The notes under the pieces: generated by a model
What the model was told of the DNA's origin: nothing
The model's input: the letters and a program-made list of their open reading frames with translations, nothing else
The model's database searches: none
Assembly: GCA_945902805.1 (NCBI GenBank)
Contig: CAMDMZ010000005.1
Coordinates: 62,001-126,000, forward strand
DNA length: 64,000 nucleotides
Direction: 5' to 3'
Source: Propionivibrio dicarboxylicus
Lineage (GTDB): Bacteria; Pseudomonadota; Gammaproteobacteria; Burkholderiales; Rhodocyclaceae
Program-made: the position numbers and the translations under genes
Shown: one piece after another, positions 41,411 through 50,767 of the stretch
How the letters are laid out: each line of letters begins with the position of its first letter
Numbering within the stretch: the first letter of the stretch is position 1

Positions 41411-42643
41411 TCAGGTCGTCGCCAGGATGCTGCGCCAGCGTTCCCATTCCTCACGGCAAACGTCCGGTACCGGCACCGTGGTCGGTACCGCATTGCATTC
41501 AAAAGGCGACATGGCCTGGGCAATGCGGGTTGCGCGTGCCAGGCAGTCATACCAGTCAATGGTGTCCATCGGCTTGCCCGCCACGGCATGGGCGATATGC
41601 GGAGGAAAGTCGATACGTTCCAGATAGCGCTCGGAAACCAGCCGGATGGGGCAGGGGAAGAGTTCCTGCTGCGCACGTGCCTTGGTAATCGGATCGGCAT
41701 CCTTGATCCGCTCGAGGTACTTCGCCATCAGGCCGGGGAAGGTTTCGGCCACCGCCAGCCAGCCGATGCCGGCAACGAGACCCGTGGTGAAGGTATCGTC
41801 GATATACCGTGCCGGAATCTGGAACTCGTCCATCAGCCCGCGCATGGCAGCGCCGGTGGCGATTGCATTCATCCAGTAGGCGCGGTAGTCGAAGGTAGCG
41901 CAGGCGCCTTTTTGGTAGCGCGCCATCATTTCGGCGACAAACACCACGCGCCGGACGAAGGTTGTACCCAGGCGTAAAACGGCTTGCGGCACCGATGCTG
42001 TTTTCCCGGCATTGGCAAAACGTGCTGCATTGGCCGAGTTGATCAACGAGGCCGAGATCACCGGATCGGGCTGGATGGCAGTTGCCATTTTTTTGGCGTC
42101 ACCGTCTTCCGAGGCCGCTTCGACCTTGCGGAAGATGGCGCCCGGCGCTGGCAGGTTGCCATGCGCTTCAACCGCACCGAGAAAATCGAGTTGGCTTGGT
42201 GTCGCATCGGACAAAGTCGGCGCTTCGACGATGGCGGAGAGTAATTCGATCGCCGCTTCGCCACTGGCGCCGGCTTCCTTGAAGAACGCATCGACGCTGA
42301 CCCCGAGTGGAAAGCGTTGGAATTCGACCGACGGCAAGCTGCCGGCGTCGGATGACCAGATCGGTAGCGCCTCACTGAACCGGCCGTAACTGTCGATAAC
42401 CGCCCAGATGGGTCGGCCAGCCTCATCCGGTTCTGCCGTTGCGCCGAGTTCATCATGTACGAAGGCCATGGCGGCCGCAGCTAACTCGTTGATCGGCACA
42501 CCGGGATCGTGACGTGGATCGCACGCCAGCGCAAACACCGCAGACCCCTCCACCGTGCGCGGGACATAGGCAGCCAGGATGCCCTCGCCGGGCGCGGCGT
42601 GGCCAGTCTCATTGATAGCGAGTTGATAGGTCTTCGGATCCAT
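41411..42643 (-). CDS. HDOD-domain protein, paralogue 2
   Basis: A 410-residue protein aligning end to end with the adjacent paralogue 1. Shared blocks are GILAAYVP, ALACDPRHDPG, GAVEAHGNLPAPG, NSANAARFANAGKTASVPQA and FVRRVVFVAEMMARYQKG. The C-terminus has the HDOD fold, while the N-terminus is an uncharacterised domain. Both copies are intact and have diverged mostly in the N-terminal half, so they may sense different inputs or form heteromers. It lies between the acyltransferase and paralogue 1 on the same strand. Confidence 0.85.
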   Translation of the reverse strand: MDPKTYQLAINETGHAAPGEGILAAYVPRTVEGSAVFALACDPRHDPGVPINELAAAAMAFVHDELGATAEPDEAGRPIWAVIDSYGRFSEALPIWSSDAGSLPSVEFQRFPLGVSVDAFFKEAGASGEAAIELLSAIVEAPTLSDATPSQLDFLGAVEAHGNLPAPGAIFRKVEAASEDGDAKKMATAIQPDPVISASLINSANAARFANAGKTASVPQAVLRLGTTFVRRVVFVAEMMARYQKGACATFDYRAYWMNAIATGAAMRGLMDEFQIPARYIDDTFTTGLVAGIGWLAVAETFPGLMAKYLERIKDADPITKARAQQELFPCPIRLVSERYLERIDFPPHIAHAVAGKPMDTIDWYDCLARATRIAQAMSPFECNAVPTTVPVPDVCREEWERWRSILATT

Positions 42644-42658
42644 GGGTTTGTTGGCGTG

Positions 42659-43210
42659 CTACAGAAGTCGGATGGGAGAAGCCAGTTTCGGTCGTTTGCC
42701 GGCACGACCAGCATAACAAGTGTTGAGTTGAGCCATATCGTGTTCTTCATCGCCGGTGAGCGTGATGCAGCCGAGCAGGCCCACTTCACGCTTGGGATAA
42801 TCGACCACAGCGGCAATAACCGGTACGTTTGCTGCCAGCGCGATGCGATAAAACCCCGATTTCCAGCCATCCGTCAGGCTACGGGTGCCTTCGGGGGCGA
42901 TCACCAGATGGAAGTGGTCGTGACTATTGAACTCGTCAGCAACCCGTTGTACGAAACCCGTGCGTTCGCGGCGATTAACCGGCACGCCGCCCAGAAAACG
43001 CATGATCGGCCCGCGCCAACCGGCGAACATGGTGTCCTTGCCCACCCAGCGGATATCCAGCGCCAGTGCCGCCAAGCCAATCAGGGCCATCGGGAAATCC
43101 CAATTCGACGTATGCGGGTAGCCAATCACCACGGCCTTGGCTGGACGCTCCGAGAGATCGATCAGTTTCCAGCCGATCAGCTTCAACAAGAGACGTGCGG
43201 CAAATTTCAT
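42659..43210 (-). CDS. PlsC-like acyltransferase (lysophospholipid-type)
   Basis: A 183-residue protein with the acyltransferase motif I HTSNWD (H-x4-D), GGVPVNRRER and motif III APEGTRS, spaced as in 1-acylglycerol-3-phosphate acyltransferases. A hydrophobic segment (ALIGLAALALDI) suggests membrane association. It is shorter than PlsC and closer to the small soluble-looking acyltransferases of unknown acceptor. The start overlaps the vapC stop by 4 bp, so it is translated behind the toxin gene. Confidence 0.85.
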   Translation of the reverse strand: MKFAARLLLKLIGWKLIDLSERPAKAVVIGYPHTSNWDFPMALIGLAALALDIRWVGKDTMFAGWRGPIMRFLGGVPVNRRERTGFVQRVADEFNSHDHFHLVIAPEGTRSLTDGWKSGFYRIALAANVPVIAAVVDYPKREVGLLGCITLTGDEEHDMAQLNTCYAGRAGKRPKLASPIRLL

Positions 43211-43626
43211 GGCATCGCCAATCGAAAACGCTTGCGACCCGGCAGGCGATAGGTGTCGAAATCGTTACGGTCGAGTGTCCACACCGTATGAATGCCGGTG
43301 TTCATCGCCGCCACCACTAGCGACGCGTCGGCCAGGTCCATCGGACGATCAGCGTACTTCTCGATCCAGTCGATGGCACGCACGAGTTCGTCGCGTCCGA
43401 GCGGCAGGATGTCCATACCGCCCCTGTCGATCCAGCGATACAGGCGCAGGGTGGCCGCGATCGTTGGCGTCAGATGCGAGAACTCGGTGAGCACCGCCCA
43501 GGTGGTGATCAACCGGCCACGATGCGCGGCGAGAAATGTCGTGCAGGCGACATGGGCCGCATCGCGCTTGTCGGCCAGCGCCACCAGCGGTCCGGTATCG
43601 ACCAAAAGGGTATTCGGAGTATTCAC
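43207..43626 (-). CDS. vapC: VapC-type PIN-domain toxin
   Basis: A 139-residue PIN-domain ribonuclease. Acidic residues at the expected positions are Asp10 (LLVDTGPLVAL), Glu48 (LTEFSH), Asp100 (DLADASLVVAA) and Asp119 (TLDRNDF). VapC toxins cleave tRNA or rRNA; this one's target is unknown. It overlaps the ribbon-helix-helix antitoxin gene upstream by 4 bp and the acyltransferase downstream by 4 bp. Confidence 0.9.
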   Translation of the reverse strand: MNTPNTLLVDTGPLVALADKRDAAHVACTTFLAAHRGRLITTWAVLTEFSHLTPTIAATLRLYRWIDRGGMDILPLGRDELVRAIDWIEKYADRPMDLADASLVVAAMNTGIHTVWTLDRNDFDTYRLPGRKRFRLAMP

Positions 43627-43895
43627 GCCGCAGGCGTGGCCGAACGGCGGTGCTTGGCGCGAATCGCGGCAGCGACCCGTTGCTTGGTGGGTTCCGTGGC
43701 AACCGCGTCACCGTCAATGCAACCGATAAACCCCGCTTCGCAGGCCAACTCATACGGGGTACGTTCGGGCGCAGTGCCCATAAATCGCTGCTCCAGCAAT
43801 TCGACGATCACGGCGGATTTGGTGCGCCGGGCGCTGACGCAATATTCCGCCAGAGCTTCTTCGACGCGCAAGGGCAAACGAACAGTGGTGGTCAT
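43623..43895 (-). CDS. ribbon-helix-helix antitoxin (VapB/CopG-like)
   Basis: A 90-residue protein starting MTTTVRLPLRVEEALAEYC, a typical ribbon-helix-helix DNA-binding start, followed by a polar tail that would wrap the toxin. It should neutralise the PIN toxin and repress its own promoter. A near-perfect palindrome 20 bp upstream is the likely operator. Confidence 0.87.
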   Translation of the reverse strand: MTTTVRLPLRVEEALAEYCVSARRTKSAVIVELLEQRFMGTAPERTPYELACEAGFIGCIDGDAVATEPTKQRVAAAIRAKHRRSATPAA

Positions 43896-43914
43896 GATTC
43901 GGCTCCGAATAAAG

Positions 43915-43934
43915 TTGTATTAACTGTAATACAA
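43915..43934. promoter_or_regulatory. palindromic operator upstream of the toxin-antitoxin genes
   Basis: Inverted repeat with perfect 8-bp arms TTGTATTA and TAATACAA around a 4-base centre (ACTG). It lies 20-39 bp upstream of the antitoxin ATG, in a short AT-rich patch that could also hold the -10 box. This is the usual position for binding by a ribbon-helix-helix autorepressor. Confidence 0.7.
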
Positions 43935-43947
43935 ATTCAGGAACATT

Positions 43948-45579
43948 TCAAGCAACGCCCTGACTGGCTAGGTATTCTTCATAGCTGCCACGGTAATCGA
44001 CGATCTGGTGATCCAGCTTGATGTCGATGATCCGTGTCGCCAGGGAGCTGACGAACTCGCGATCGTGCGAGACAAAAATGAGCGTGCCGGCAAACTTTTC
44101 CAGCGCGGTGTTGAGTGATTCGATTGATTCCATGTCGAGGTGATTGGTCGGCTCGTCCATTAGCAGCACGTTGTTCCGCAGCAGCATCAGACGCCCAAAC
44201 AGCATGCGGCCTTGTTCGCCGCCGGAGATGACATTGACTGCCTTTTTGGCGTCGTCGCCGGAGAACAGCAAGCGGCCAAGTGTGCCGCGAATCAAGGTTT
44301 CGAGATCGCCGCCATCGTAACCGCCGGCACGCGCATAGCCGGCGATCCATTCGGTGAGCGGCGTGGTGTCGGCGAAGTCGGCCGCGTGGTCCTGGGCAAA
44401 GACGCCGGGGCGGGCTTTTTCTGCCCATTTCACGTGGCCGCCCTGCGGCGTCAAACCGTCCAGCGTTTCGCCAGCCAACAGACGCAGCAGCGTGGTTTTG
44501 CCAACACCGTTCTCGCCGATGATGGCGACCTTGTCGCCGGCGTCGATGGTAGTGGTGAAGTTGGCAATGATCGGCAGCTTGGGATCGTAGCCAAAACGCA
44601 GTTTTTCGATTTCGACGGCGTGACGATGCAGCTTCTCCTTGTCGTCGTATTCAAAGCGTATCCAAGGGTACTGGCGTGACGAGGGCTTGATGTCTTCCGG
44701 CCGAATCTTCTCGATCAGCTTCAAGCGGCTGGTGGCCTGCTTGGCCTTGGACTTGTTGGCCGAGAAGCGGCGCACGAAGCCCTGCAGGTCGGCAACGCGT
44801 TCCTTGGCCTTGGCATTGGCCGAAATCTGGCGTTCGCGGGCGACGGTCGAGGCTTCCATGAAGTCGTCGTAGTTACCGCCGTAAACCTTGATCGTGCCGT
44901 AATCCAGATCAGCCATGTGGGTACAGACCTGGTTCAGGAAGTGGCGGTCGTGCGAGATGATGATCATCGTGCTCTCGCGCTCGTTGAGGATGTCTTCCAG
45001 CCAGCGGATGGTATCGATGTCGAGGTTGTTGGTCGGCTCGTCGAGCAGCAGAATGTGCGGGTTGGCGAACAGTGCCTGCACCAGCAGGACGCGCAGCTTC
45101 CAGCCCGGTGCCACTTCGCTCATCGGCCCGTTGTGCTTTTCGATCGGGATGCCGGCGCCGAGCAACAACTCACCAGCGCGCGATTCGGCGGTGTAGCCAC
45201 CGAATTCGGCGAAATGCGATTCCAGCTCGGCGGCGTGCATGTAGTCGTCTTCGGAAGCCTCCGGATTGGCGTAGATCGCGTCGCGCTCCGTCAAACAGGC
45301 CCACATCTCGGCGTGGCCCATCATCACCACATCGAGCACCCGCATGTCTTCGAAGGCGAACTGATCCTGGCGCAGGAAGGCCATGCGCTCGCCGGTATCC
45401 AGCGCTACGTTGCCGCCGGATGGCTCCAGAACGCCGGCCAGAATCTTCATGAAGGTGGATTTGCCGGCACCGTTGGCACCGATCAGGCCGTAGCGATTGC
45501 CCTCGCCAAACTTGACCGAGACATTCTCGAAAAGAGGCTTGGCCCCGAACTGGATAGTAATGTTGGACGCAATGAGCAT
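43948..45579 (-). CDS. ybiT: ABC-F ATPase, YbiT-type
   Basis: A 543-residue duplicated ATPase closely matching E. coli Ybi[21 protein letters not shown] at the start, first Walker [25 protein letters not shown] signature, [20 protein letters not shown], and in the second half [24 protein letters not shown] and [16 protein letters not shown] proteins bind the ribosomal E site and act in translation; the precise role of YbiT is still debated. Transcription is in the same direction as the toxin-antitoxin unit that follows. Confidence 0.94.
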   Translation of the reverse strand: MLIASNITIQFGAKPLFENVSVKFGEGNRYGLIGANGAGKSTFMKILAGVLEPSGGNVALDTGERMAFLRQDQFAFEDMRVLDVVMMGHAEMWACLTERDAIYANPEASEDDYMHAAELESHFAEFGGYTAESRAGELLLGAGIPIEKHNGPMSEVAPGWKLRVLLVQALFANPHILLLDEPTNNLDIDTIRWLEDILNERESTMIIISHDRHFLNQVCTHMADLDYGTIKVYGGNYDDFMEASTVARERQISANAKAKERVADLQGFVRRFSANKSKAKQATSRLKLIEKIRPEDIKPSSRQYPWIRFEYDDKEKLHRHAVEIEKLRFGYDPKLPIIANFTTTIDAGDKVAIIGENGVGKTTLLRLLAGETLDGLTPQGGHVKWAEKARPGVFAQDHAADFADTTPLTEWIAGYARAGGYDGGDLETLIRGTLGRLLFSGDDAKKAVNVISGGEQGRMLFGRLMLLRNNVLLMDEPTNHLDMESIESLNTALEKFAGTLIFVSHDREFVSSLATRIIDIKLDHQIVDYRGSYEEYLASQGVA

Positions 45580-45676
45580 GGGGCGAAAACCGGCGAAGTG
45601 ATGTTGGAGATACGGTGGAGATACGGCGAACCCGAAGAGACGCGCATTCTACCGAGCGACGTGCGGCAAGTCATTG

Positions 45677-45701
45677 AAAAGTCGGTGCTGGCGGGACGGC
45701 G
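45677..45701 (-). repeat. dispersed repeat, copy 9
   Basis: Minus-orientation copy, CGCCGTCCCGCC then AGCACCGACTTTT, in the 268-bp divergent gap between ybiT and the first TonB receptor, about 147 bp before the receptor start. Confidence 0.82.
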
Positions 45702-45847
45702 GTCACCCGCAGCGTAGCCCGATTTCAAGTCATTCGGTGCCATCCCGACTGCCTCGTACTGATTCAGGTCGCAACAAAGGCCGCCAGAGCTTCAGGTTTT
45801 CGTCATATACTCGAACCAATATTCATTCGAAGTACCGATTTTCCCCT

Positions 45848-47833
45848 ATGAAAATGCGATTTTTATCACTTTGCGTCAGCACGATGTTTCTCGCGGGAAA
45901 CGTCGCAGCTGCCACCACCGGTAACGAGAACGCCAAGTCCGCTTCCGAGCACGACTACCTGGGCGATCTACCCGTGGTGCTCTCGGTCACTCGTTTAGCG
46001 CAGCCCCAGGACGACGTTCCCGGTGCCGTCACCATCATTGATCGGGAAATGATCCGCCGCAGCGGTGCCCGCGAACTGGCGGATGTCCTGCGGCTGGTGC
46101 CGGGATTTGTCATGACCCGCTGGCAGGCGGGGCTGTCGGTTGCTTACCACGCTGGCATGGATCTCTATGGGTCGCGGATGCAGGTTTATGTCGATGGGCG
46201 CTCCGTCTATTCCAGCTACTATCTGGGCGACACGCACTTCGGATTGCAGGGACTGATCCTTGACGACATCGAACGCATCGAAGTGCTGCGCGGTTCAAAC
46301 TCCGCTAGTTATGGTGCGAATGCCTTTCTCGGCGTGGTGAACATCATCACCCGCCATACCGCTGACTCGCAAGGCGTGATGGTTTCCGCCACCCAGGGCG
46401 AGGGACACATCAACGACGCTGCCGCACGTATTGGTTGGGGAAACGCCGAAGCAAGCTTCCGCATATCGGCTGCCCGCAACAAGGATTCCGGGTTGGCCAA
46501 CAATGTGGATAACAACAGTCAATCGCGGGTCAATTTTCGCGGCGATCTGACCGTCTCGCCACGCGACAAAATTCAGTTGGCGGCCGGAGGTTCCGAGATC
46601 GATTACGAGTGGGGCGTCGGCAAAGCGACGAATCCTTTCCGCCCGGTTGGTTACTCCAATCAATTCATCAACGGCCGCTGGACGCATGAGCTGGATGCGC
46701 ACAGCAGCCTGGAGTTGCGCCTGACCCATGATGTGGAACGCCTGCGCGACAGTTTTATTGCCGCCACAACGGTGTTGAAGGTTCCTTACACGGCCGTGGT
46801 GTCAACGAGTGGCGAGGCGCGACGCACGGAACTGGGCGCGCAATACCAAGCCGCATTGGGAGAAAACGTACGTGCCGTTGGCGGTGCTGAATTTAGGCGC
46901 GAAGTGGTTCGCTCGCTTGCCCTGTTTGGGTCTCCTGATGCGCGGACCGCCCAGCAATGGCGTGTGTTTGGCAATCTCGAATGGCGCGCCAGTCCCGATT
47001 GGTTGCTTCAGGCCGGCGCCTTGCAGGAATCGCACAGCATTACCGGCGACGCGTTTGCGCCACGGCTGGCCGTCAACTATCAGTTGCGGCCGGATCACAC
47101 CTTGCGTGCGGTCACGACCAAGGCCTATCGTTCGCCAACGGTGTTCGATCACTTCGGCGACTGGCACTTCAACGACATCGCCAGCGGCGTCCTGATCCCG
47201 GTACAGGGTCGTTCTTACCTGGCCGAAGGAGCGGTCAGCAATGAATCGATGGTAGCCCATGAGATCGGCTATCTCGGACGCTACCGCGACCTTGGCCTGA
47301 CCGTCGATGTCCGTGTCTTCGTCGAGAAAATGGACGACAAGATCAAGCAAACGCCACGCGTCATTGGCTCGGTGGCGACCTTTCCCAATTACTTTCCGTT
47401 TGTCACGCGAGCGGAAAATCTCGCCGGTCCGCGCTTTAAAGGTGTCGAGTACGAATTAATCTGGCAAGCTTACGCTGGCACGAAGCTATTGTTCAACCAG
47501 GCGCACATGAGTACTACACAGGGCGAAGCCGAGAACGACAATCTGGAAACGCCTAAACGCACCGCAACCCTGGCCTGGTTCCAGTCCTTGCCCGGTGGCC
47601 TGGAAGCCACGCTTATCTCGACCTTCTCCACACCAATCAAATGGGCCGGTGGCGGCGAAATGCTGGGTAACAGCCGTCGCGTTGACCTCCGCCTGGGCCT
47701 GCCGTTCCGGGTGGGCGCCACCCGTGGCGAAGTGGCACTCGTTACCCAATCCATCAATGGCAGTTCAGCCATCTACAAGGCCGAACTGGAACAGGAACGA
47801 CGCACTTTCGTCACCGTCAGACTGGATTTCTAA
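45848..47833 (+). CDS. TonB-dependent outer-membrane receptor (operon A)
   Basis: A 661-residue receptor with signal peptide (MKMRFLSLCVSTMFLAGNVA), plug domain (VPGAVTIIDREMIRRSGARE, then YVDGRSVYS and IERIEVLRGSNSASYGANAF) and a beta-barrel ending VTVRLDF. The plug resembles vitamin B12/siderophore receptors of the BtuB/CirA type, but no cobalamin riboswitch is evident upstream. The start at 45848 is set by the signal peptide. A periplasmic binding-like protein and a hybrid kinase follow within a few bases, so it may supply a ligand to that sensor. Ligand unknown. Confidence 0.9.
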   Translation: MKMRFLSLCVSTMFLAGNVAAATTGNENAKSASEHDYLGDLPVVLSVTRLAQPQDDVPGAVTIIDREMIRRSGARELADVLRLVPGFVMTRWQAGLSVAYHAGMDLYGSRMQVYVDGRSVYSSYYLGDTHFGLQGLILDDIERIEVLRGSNSASYGANAFLGVVNIITRHTADSQGVMVSATQGEGHINDAAARIGWGNAEASFRISAARNKDSGLANNVDNNSQSRVNFRGDLTVSPRDKIQLAAGGSEIDYEWGVGKATNPFRPVGYSNQFINGRWTHELDAHSSLELRLTHDVERLRDSFIAATTVLKVPYTAVVSTSGEARRTELGAQYQAALGENVRAVGGAEFRREVVRSLALFGSPDARTAQQWRVFGNLEWRASPDWLLQAGALQESHSITGDAFAPRLAVNYQLRPDHTLRAVTTKAYRSPTVFDHFGDWHFNDIASGVLIPVQGRSYLAEGAVSNESMVAHEIGYLGRYRDLGLTVDVRVFVEKMDDKIKQTPRVIGSVATFPNYFPFVTRAENLAGPRFKGVEYELIWQAYAGTKLLFNQAHMSTTQGEAENDNLETPKRTATLAWFQSLPGGLEATLISTFSTPIKWAGGGEMLGNSRRVDLRLGLPFRVGATRGEVALVTQSINGSSAIYKAELEQERRTFVTVRLDF

Positions 47834-47839
47834 AGTGGT

Positions 47840-48784
47840 ATGACCCGGCTTCTTCACCTCATTGGCCTTGCTTGCCTATGTCTTATGACATACGCTTCAG
47901 CGTGGGCGCAACCGGGGGGGAAGGCTGTTATATGGCTGGTCACGACTGATGCCAGCCCAATCTATCGCGAAGTCGCCGATACCATGCGTGCCGAGGTGGA
48001 ACGACTCCATCCGGCAGGCATCGAGTGGGTTGTCGTTGCGGCAAAAGAATTTGAATCCGCCACACCGCCGGCGCCCCGACTGATTGTCACCGTCGGTAGC
48101 GGCGCCTTTGCCGCCGTGGTTACCACGCTTCGCGCCGGCGAGAAATCCCCGCCGATTCTCGCGACCTTACTGCCACGTGTCGCCTTCGACCGCGATATCG
48201 CCCGCGCACCACAAAGACCACAAGCCTCGGCGGTTCTGCTCGATCAACCGCCAGCGCGCCAAGCGGCCTTGATTCGCGCGGCCTTGCCCACTGCTAAGCG
48301 GATCGGCCTGCTGCTGGGGCCAGAGTCAAAACCGATGCAGAGTTCGGTGCAAACCGCTCTCAGTGCACAAGGATTAGCGTCTCACGTCGAGGACGTGACG
48401 CAACGCGGAATGTTCGCCGCACTGCAGAATTTGCTGGATGATAGCGATGCGCTGTTGGCACTGGCCGATCCGACCGTATTCAATAGTGAAACAGTGGCCA
48501 GCATCCTGACCGCCGGCTATCGTCGCAAAGTTCCGCTGATCGCCTTTTCGGCGGCCTACGTCAAAGCGGGCGCCTTGCTTGCCATTTACGCCACGCCCGA
48601 ACAAGTCGCGCATGACGGCGCCCGGGTCGTCGGCGCAGTTCTCGCCGGGTTGCCGCTACCGGCGCCGGCCACGCCATCCGAATTTACAATCGGGATAAAC
48701 TCAGTGGTCGCCCGCTCTCTTGGCTTGAGCTTGAGTGAAGACGAGTTGCGGCGCCAAATGCGGCGCGAAGAAGGCAAGCCATGA
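47840..48784 (+). CDS. periplasmic ABC-type substrate-binding-like protein (TrpX/COG2984-like)
   Basis: A 314-residue exported protein (signal ending near YASAWAQ) with two alpha/beta lobes: LIVTVGSGAFAAVV, PTAKRIGLLLGPESKPM, DALLALADPTVFNSETV and PLIAFSAAYVKAGALLAIYA. This is the layout of the COG2984 substrate-binding family. No ABC permease or ATPase accompanies it. Instead it lies 6 bp after a TonB receptor and overlaps a sensor kinase by 4 bp, so it probably serves signalling, presenting a ligand to the kinase. That role is inference. Confidence 0.82.
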   Translation: MTRLLHLIGLACLCLMTYASAWAQPGGKAVIWLVTTDASPIYREVADTMRAEVERLHPAGIEWVVVAAKEFESATPPAPRLIVTVGSGAFAAVVTTLRAGEKSPPILATLLPRVAFDRDIARAPQRPQASAVLLDQPPARQAALIRAALPTAKRIGLLLGPESKPMQSSVQTALSAQGLASHVEDVTQRGMFAALQNLLDDSDALLALADPTVFNSETVASILTAGYRRKVPLIAFSAAYVKAGALLAIYATPEQVAHDGARVVGAVLAGLPLPAPATPSEFTIGINSVVARSLGLSLSEDELRRQMRREEGKP

Positions 48785-50682
48785 CCCTGCGCAGCCGTGT
48801 CGTGTTGGCCGCCTTGATTCCGGTGACGCTGGTGGCGATCACGCTGACCACCTTATTTCTGGTGCGACATTTGGGCGATCTTGATCGTGCCCTCGAATTG
48901 CATGGTCAAGCCTTGGCCCGTCAGGCCGCTGTCTCGGCGGAATTCAGTTTATTCACCGGCAACCGAGAGGTGCTTTCAGCCTTGGTGCAAGGTGTGGCTC
49001 GAACCGACGACGATATTTCTGGAGTGGCGATACTCGACCAGCAAGGAAAGATCGTCGCCGATGCCGGTCGGCTGAACCGAGACGCGTGGCCCACCTTGGC
49101 TGCACATGAAACACGAACCAACGGCGCGCGCAAAACCGCATTTGCAGTCCCCATTGAACAACGCGCACTGGCGGTCGATGACGCGTACTCCGGCACCGAG
49201 TTCGCTGTGGCGGCAGGGCCGCGTCAGCAGCTTGGCCACGTGGTGATTGAATTTACGCGCGAACGGCTGATCGAGGAACACATACGATTGATTGTGATTG
49301 GGCTGCTGACGGCTCTATTTGGTGCGGGCTTGGGGGGATTCATTGCCCTGCGTATTGCGCGCAGCGTAACCGAGCCGTTACTGGAGGCCACTGACGTGGT
49401 CATCCGCATCGGTCACGGCGATCTCGCGGCGCGGGTAGATGCGGTGAAAGCCGGCCCCTTGCTGGATCTTGCCACCGGGATAAACGCGATGGCCGTGCGG
49501 ATCGGTTTAACGCAAGGAGAGCTGCAACAGCGGATTGACGCCGCGACCGCCGAGCTGGTTGCACAACGGGATGCCGCTGAACGTGCCACGACGGCCAAAT
49601 CACGTTTTCTGGCCGCCGCCAGCCATGATTTGCGCCAGCCCTTGCACGCGCTGGGACTCTTTGTTTCACGATTGATCAAGCTCTCCTGGAAGGGCGAGCA
49701 GCGGCAATTGATCGATCACGTTGAGGAATCGGTTACATCTTTGCAAGATATGCTCGACCGGCTGCTCGACATATCACGCCTGGAGGCTGGGGGTTACCGC
49801 GTCGACGCCGCAGATTTTGATCTGCAACCGATGCTGCAACGAGTGGCGCGTGAGTTCGCGCCGATTGCTCACGACCAACACATTCACTTACGTGTGCGCT
49901 CGTTGCCGATCTGGATTCATAGTGATCCGCGCCTGGTCGAGCGGGTCGTCTTTAACCTGTTGACCAATGCCCTGCGTTACACCCGGCAGGGTGGCGTATT
50001 GGTAGCCAGTCGACGCCAAGGCGAACAGGTGCGAATCCAGGTCTGGGATACCGGGCGCGGTATTGCGCCGGAACTTCAGTCCGAGATTTTTGAAGAATAC
50101 GTGCAAATTGGCAATGATGAGCGTGACCAGCGCAAGGGCCTCGGTCTCGGTCTGGCCATCTGTAAACGGATCGCCAGCTTGTTATCCGCCACGATCGGGA
50201 TGCGCTCGGTTCCCGGTCGTGGTTCCGTGTTCTGGATTGATCTACCCATCGGAGCACCAACGATAGCGATCGCGTCGGCACTTCAGGCAGAACCAAACAC
50301 GCTGCAAGGACCCATACTGGTGGTCGATGATGATCCCCTGTGTCTTGCCAGTACCGCCGACGTCATTTCCGGCTGGGGTGGGACGGTTAGCGTAGCCAAC
50401 AGTGCCGAAAGCGCGCTTGACCTGTGTCGCAATGAACTCGTGACGTATGTGCTGGCGGTATGCGACATCCGTCTTCCGGGCGACGTGGATGGCATTGCGC
50501 TTGGCCAACGCTTGCGGCAGCTAAACCCAAGCATACGCATCGTGCTGGTTAGCGCCGACGTGACGCCGTTGGTTCAGGCTCAGGCACGCCGGGCAGGTTT
50601 TTCATTACTCAAAAAACCCGTGGCCCCGGCGCGTTTGCGCGCAATGCTACTAAGTTTGCTGGAACCCAAGTCATTGCCGTAG
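48781..50682 (+). CDS. hybrid sensor histidine kinase with BarA-like sensor region
   Basis: A 633-residue kinase. Membrane helix about 9-27; a periplasmic region (VSAEFSLFTGNREVLSALVQ, then ISGVAILDQQGKIVAD) resembling the BarA N-terminal domain; a second helix about 167-190; HAMP; HisKA with His282 (ASHDLRQPLHALGLF); an ATPase domain ([25 protein letters not shown]); and a C-terminal receiver (VVDDDPLCL, VCDIRLPGDVDG). It should pass phosphate to its own receiver. No separate output regulator is adjacent. The start overlaps the binding-protein stop. Confidence 0.92.
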   Translation: MTLRSRVVLAALIPVTLVAITLTTLFLVRHLGDLDRALELHGQALARQAAVSAEFSLFTGNREVLSALVQGVARTDDDISGVAILDQQGKIVADAGRLNRDAWPTLAAHETRTNGARKTAFAVPIEQRALAVDDAYSGTEFAVAAGPRQQLGHVVIEFTRERLIEEHIRLIVIGLLTALFGAGLGGFIALRIARSVTEPLLEATDVVIRIGHGDLAARVDAVKAGPLLDLATGINAMAVRIGLTQGELQQRIDAATAELVAQRDAAERATTAKSRFLAAASHDLRQPLHALGLFVSRLIKLSWKGEQRQLIDHVEESVTSLQDMLDRLLDISRLEAGGYRVDAADFDLQPMLQRVAREFAPIAHDQHIHLRVRSLPIWIHSDPRLVERVVFNLLTNALRYTRQGGVLVASRRQGEQVRIQVWDTGRGIAPELQSEIFEEYVQIGNDERDQRKGLGLGLAICKRIASLLSATIGMRSVPGRGSVFWIDLPIGAPTIAIASALQAEPNTLQGPILVVDDDPLCLASTADVISGWGGTVSVANSAESALDLCRNELVTYVLAVCDIRLPGDVDGIALGQRLRQLNPSIRIVLVSADVTPLVQAQARRAGFSLLKKPVAPARLRAMLLSLLEPKSLP

Positions 50683-50767
50683 GCGCGCCTGGCGCGCCTG
50701 GCACAATTGGCACACCCGGCAACTTGAATATGCCGTTGGCAGTCGGCTTTTGCTGATCGGGCTCGGT

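Noticed and set aside
42213-42237. A thirteenth repeat-like match (AAAGTCGGCG, then GATGGCG) in HDOD paralogue 2
   Set aside because: The central five bases do not match, and the tandem paralogue has nothing similar at the same place; probably chance.
45580-45847. A cobalamin riboswitch before the BtuB-like TonB receptor
   Set aside because: No B12-box-like sequence or multi-helix layout is visible; only the dispersed repeat and AT-rich leader.
45674-45847. A longer N-terminus of the first TonB receptor reading from 45674
   Set aside because: It would be encoded by the dispersed repeat and would bury the signal peptide that begins at 45848.
50683-50767. GGCGCGCCT tandem duplication and a GCCG/CGGC stem before TTTT between the hybrid kinase and gpmI as a bidirectional terminator
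   Set aside because: The stem is only four base pairs with an eight-base loop; too weak to call.
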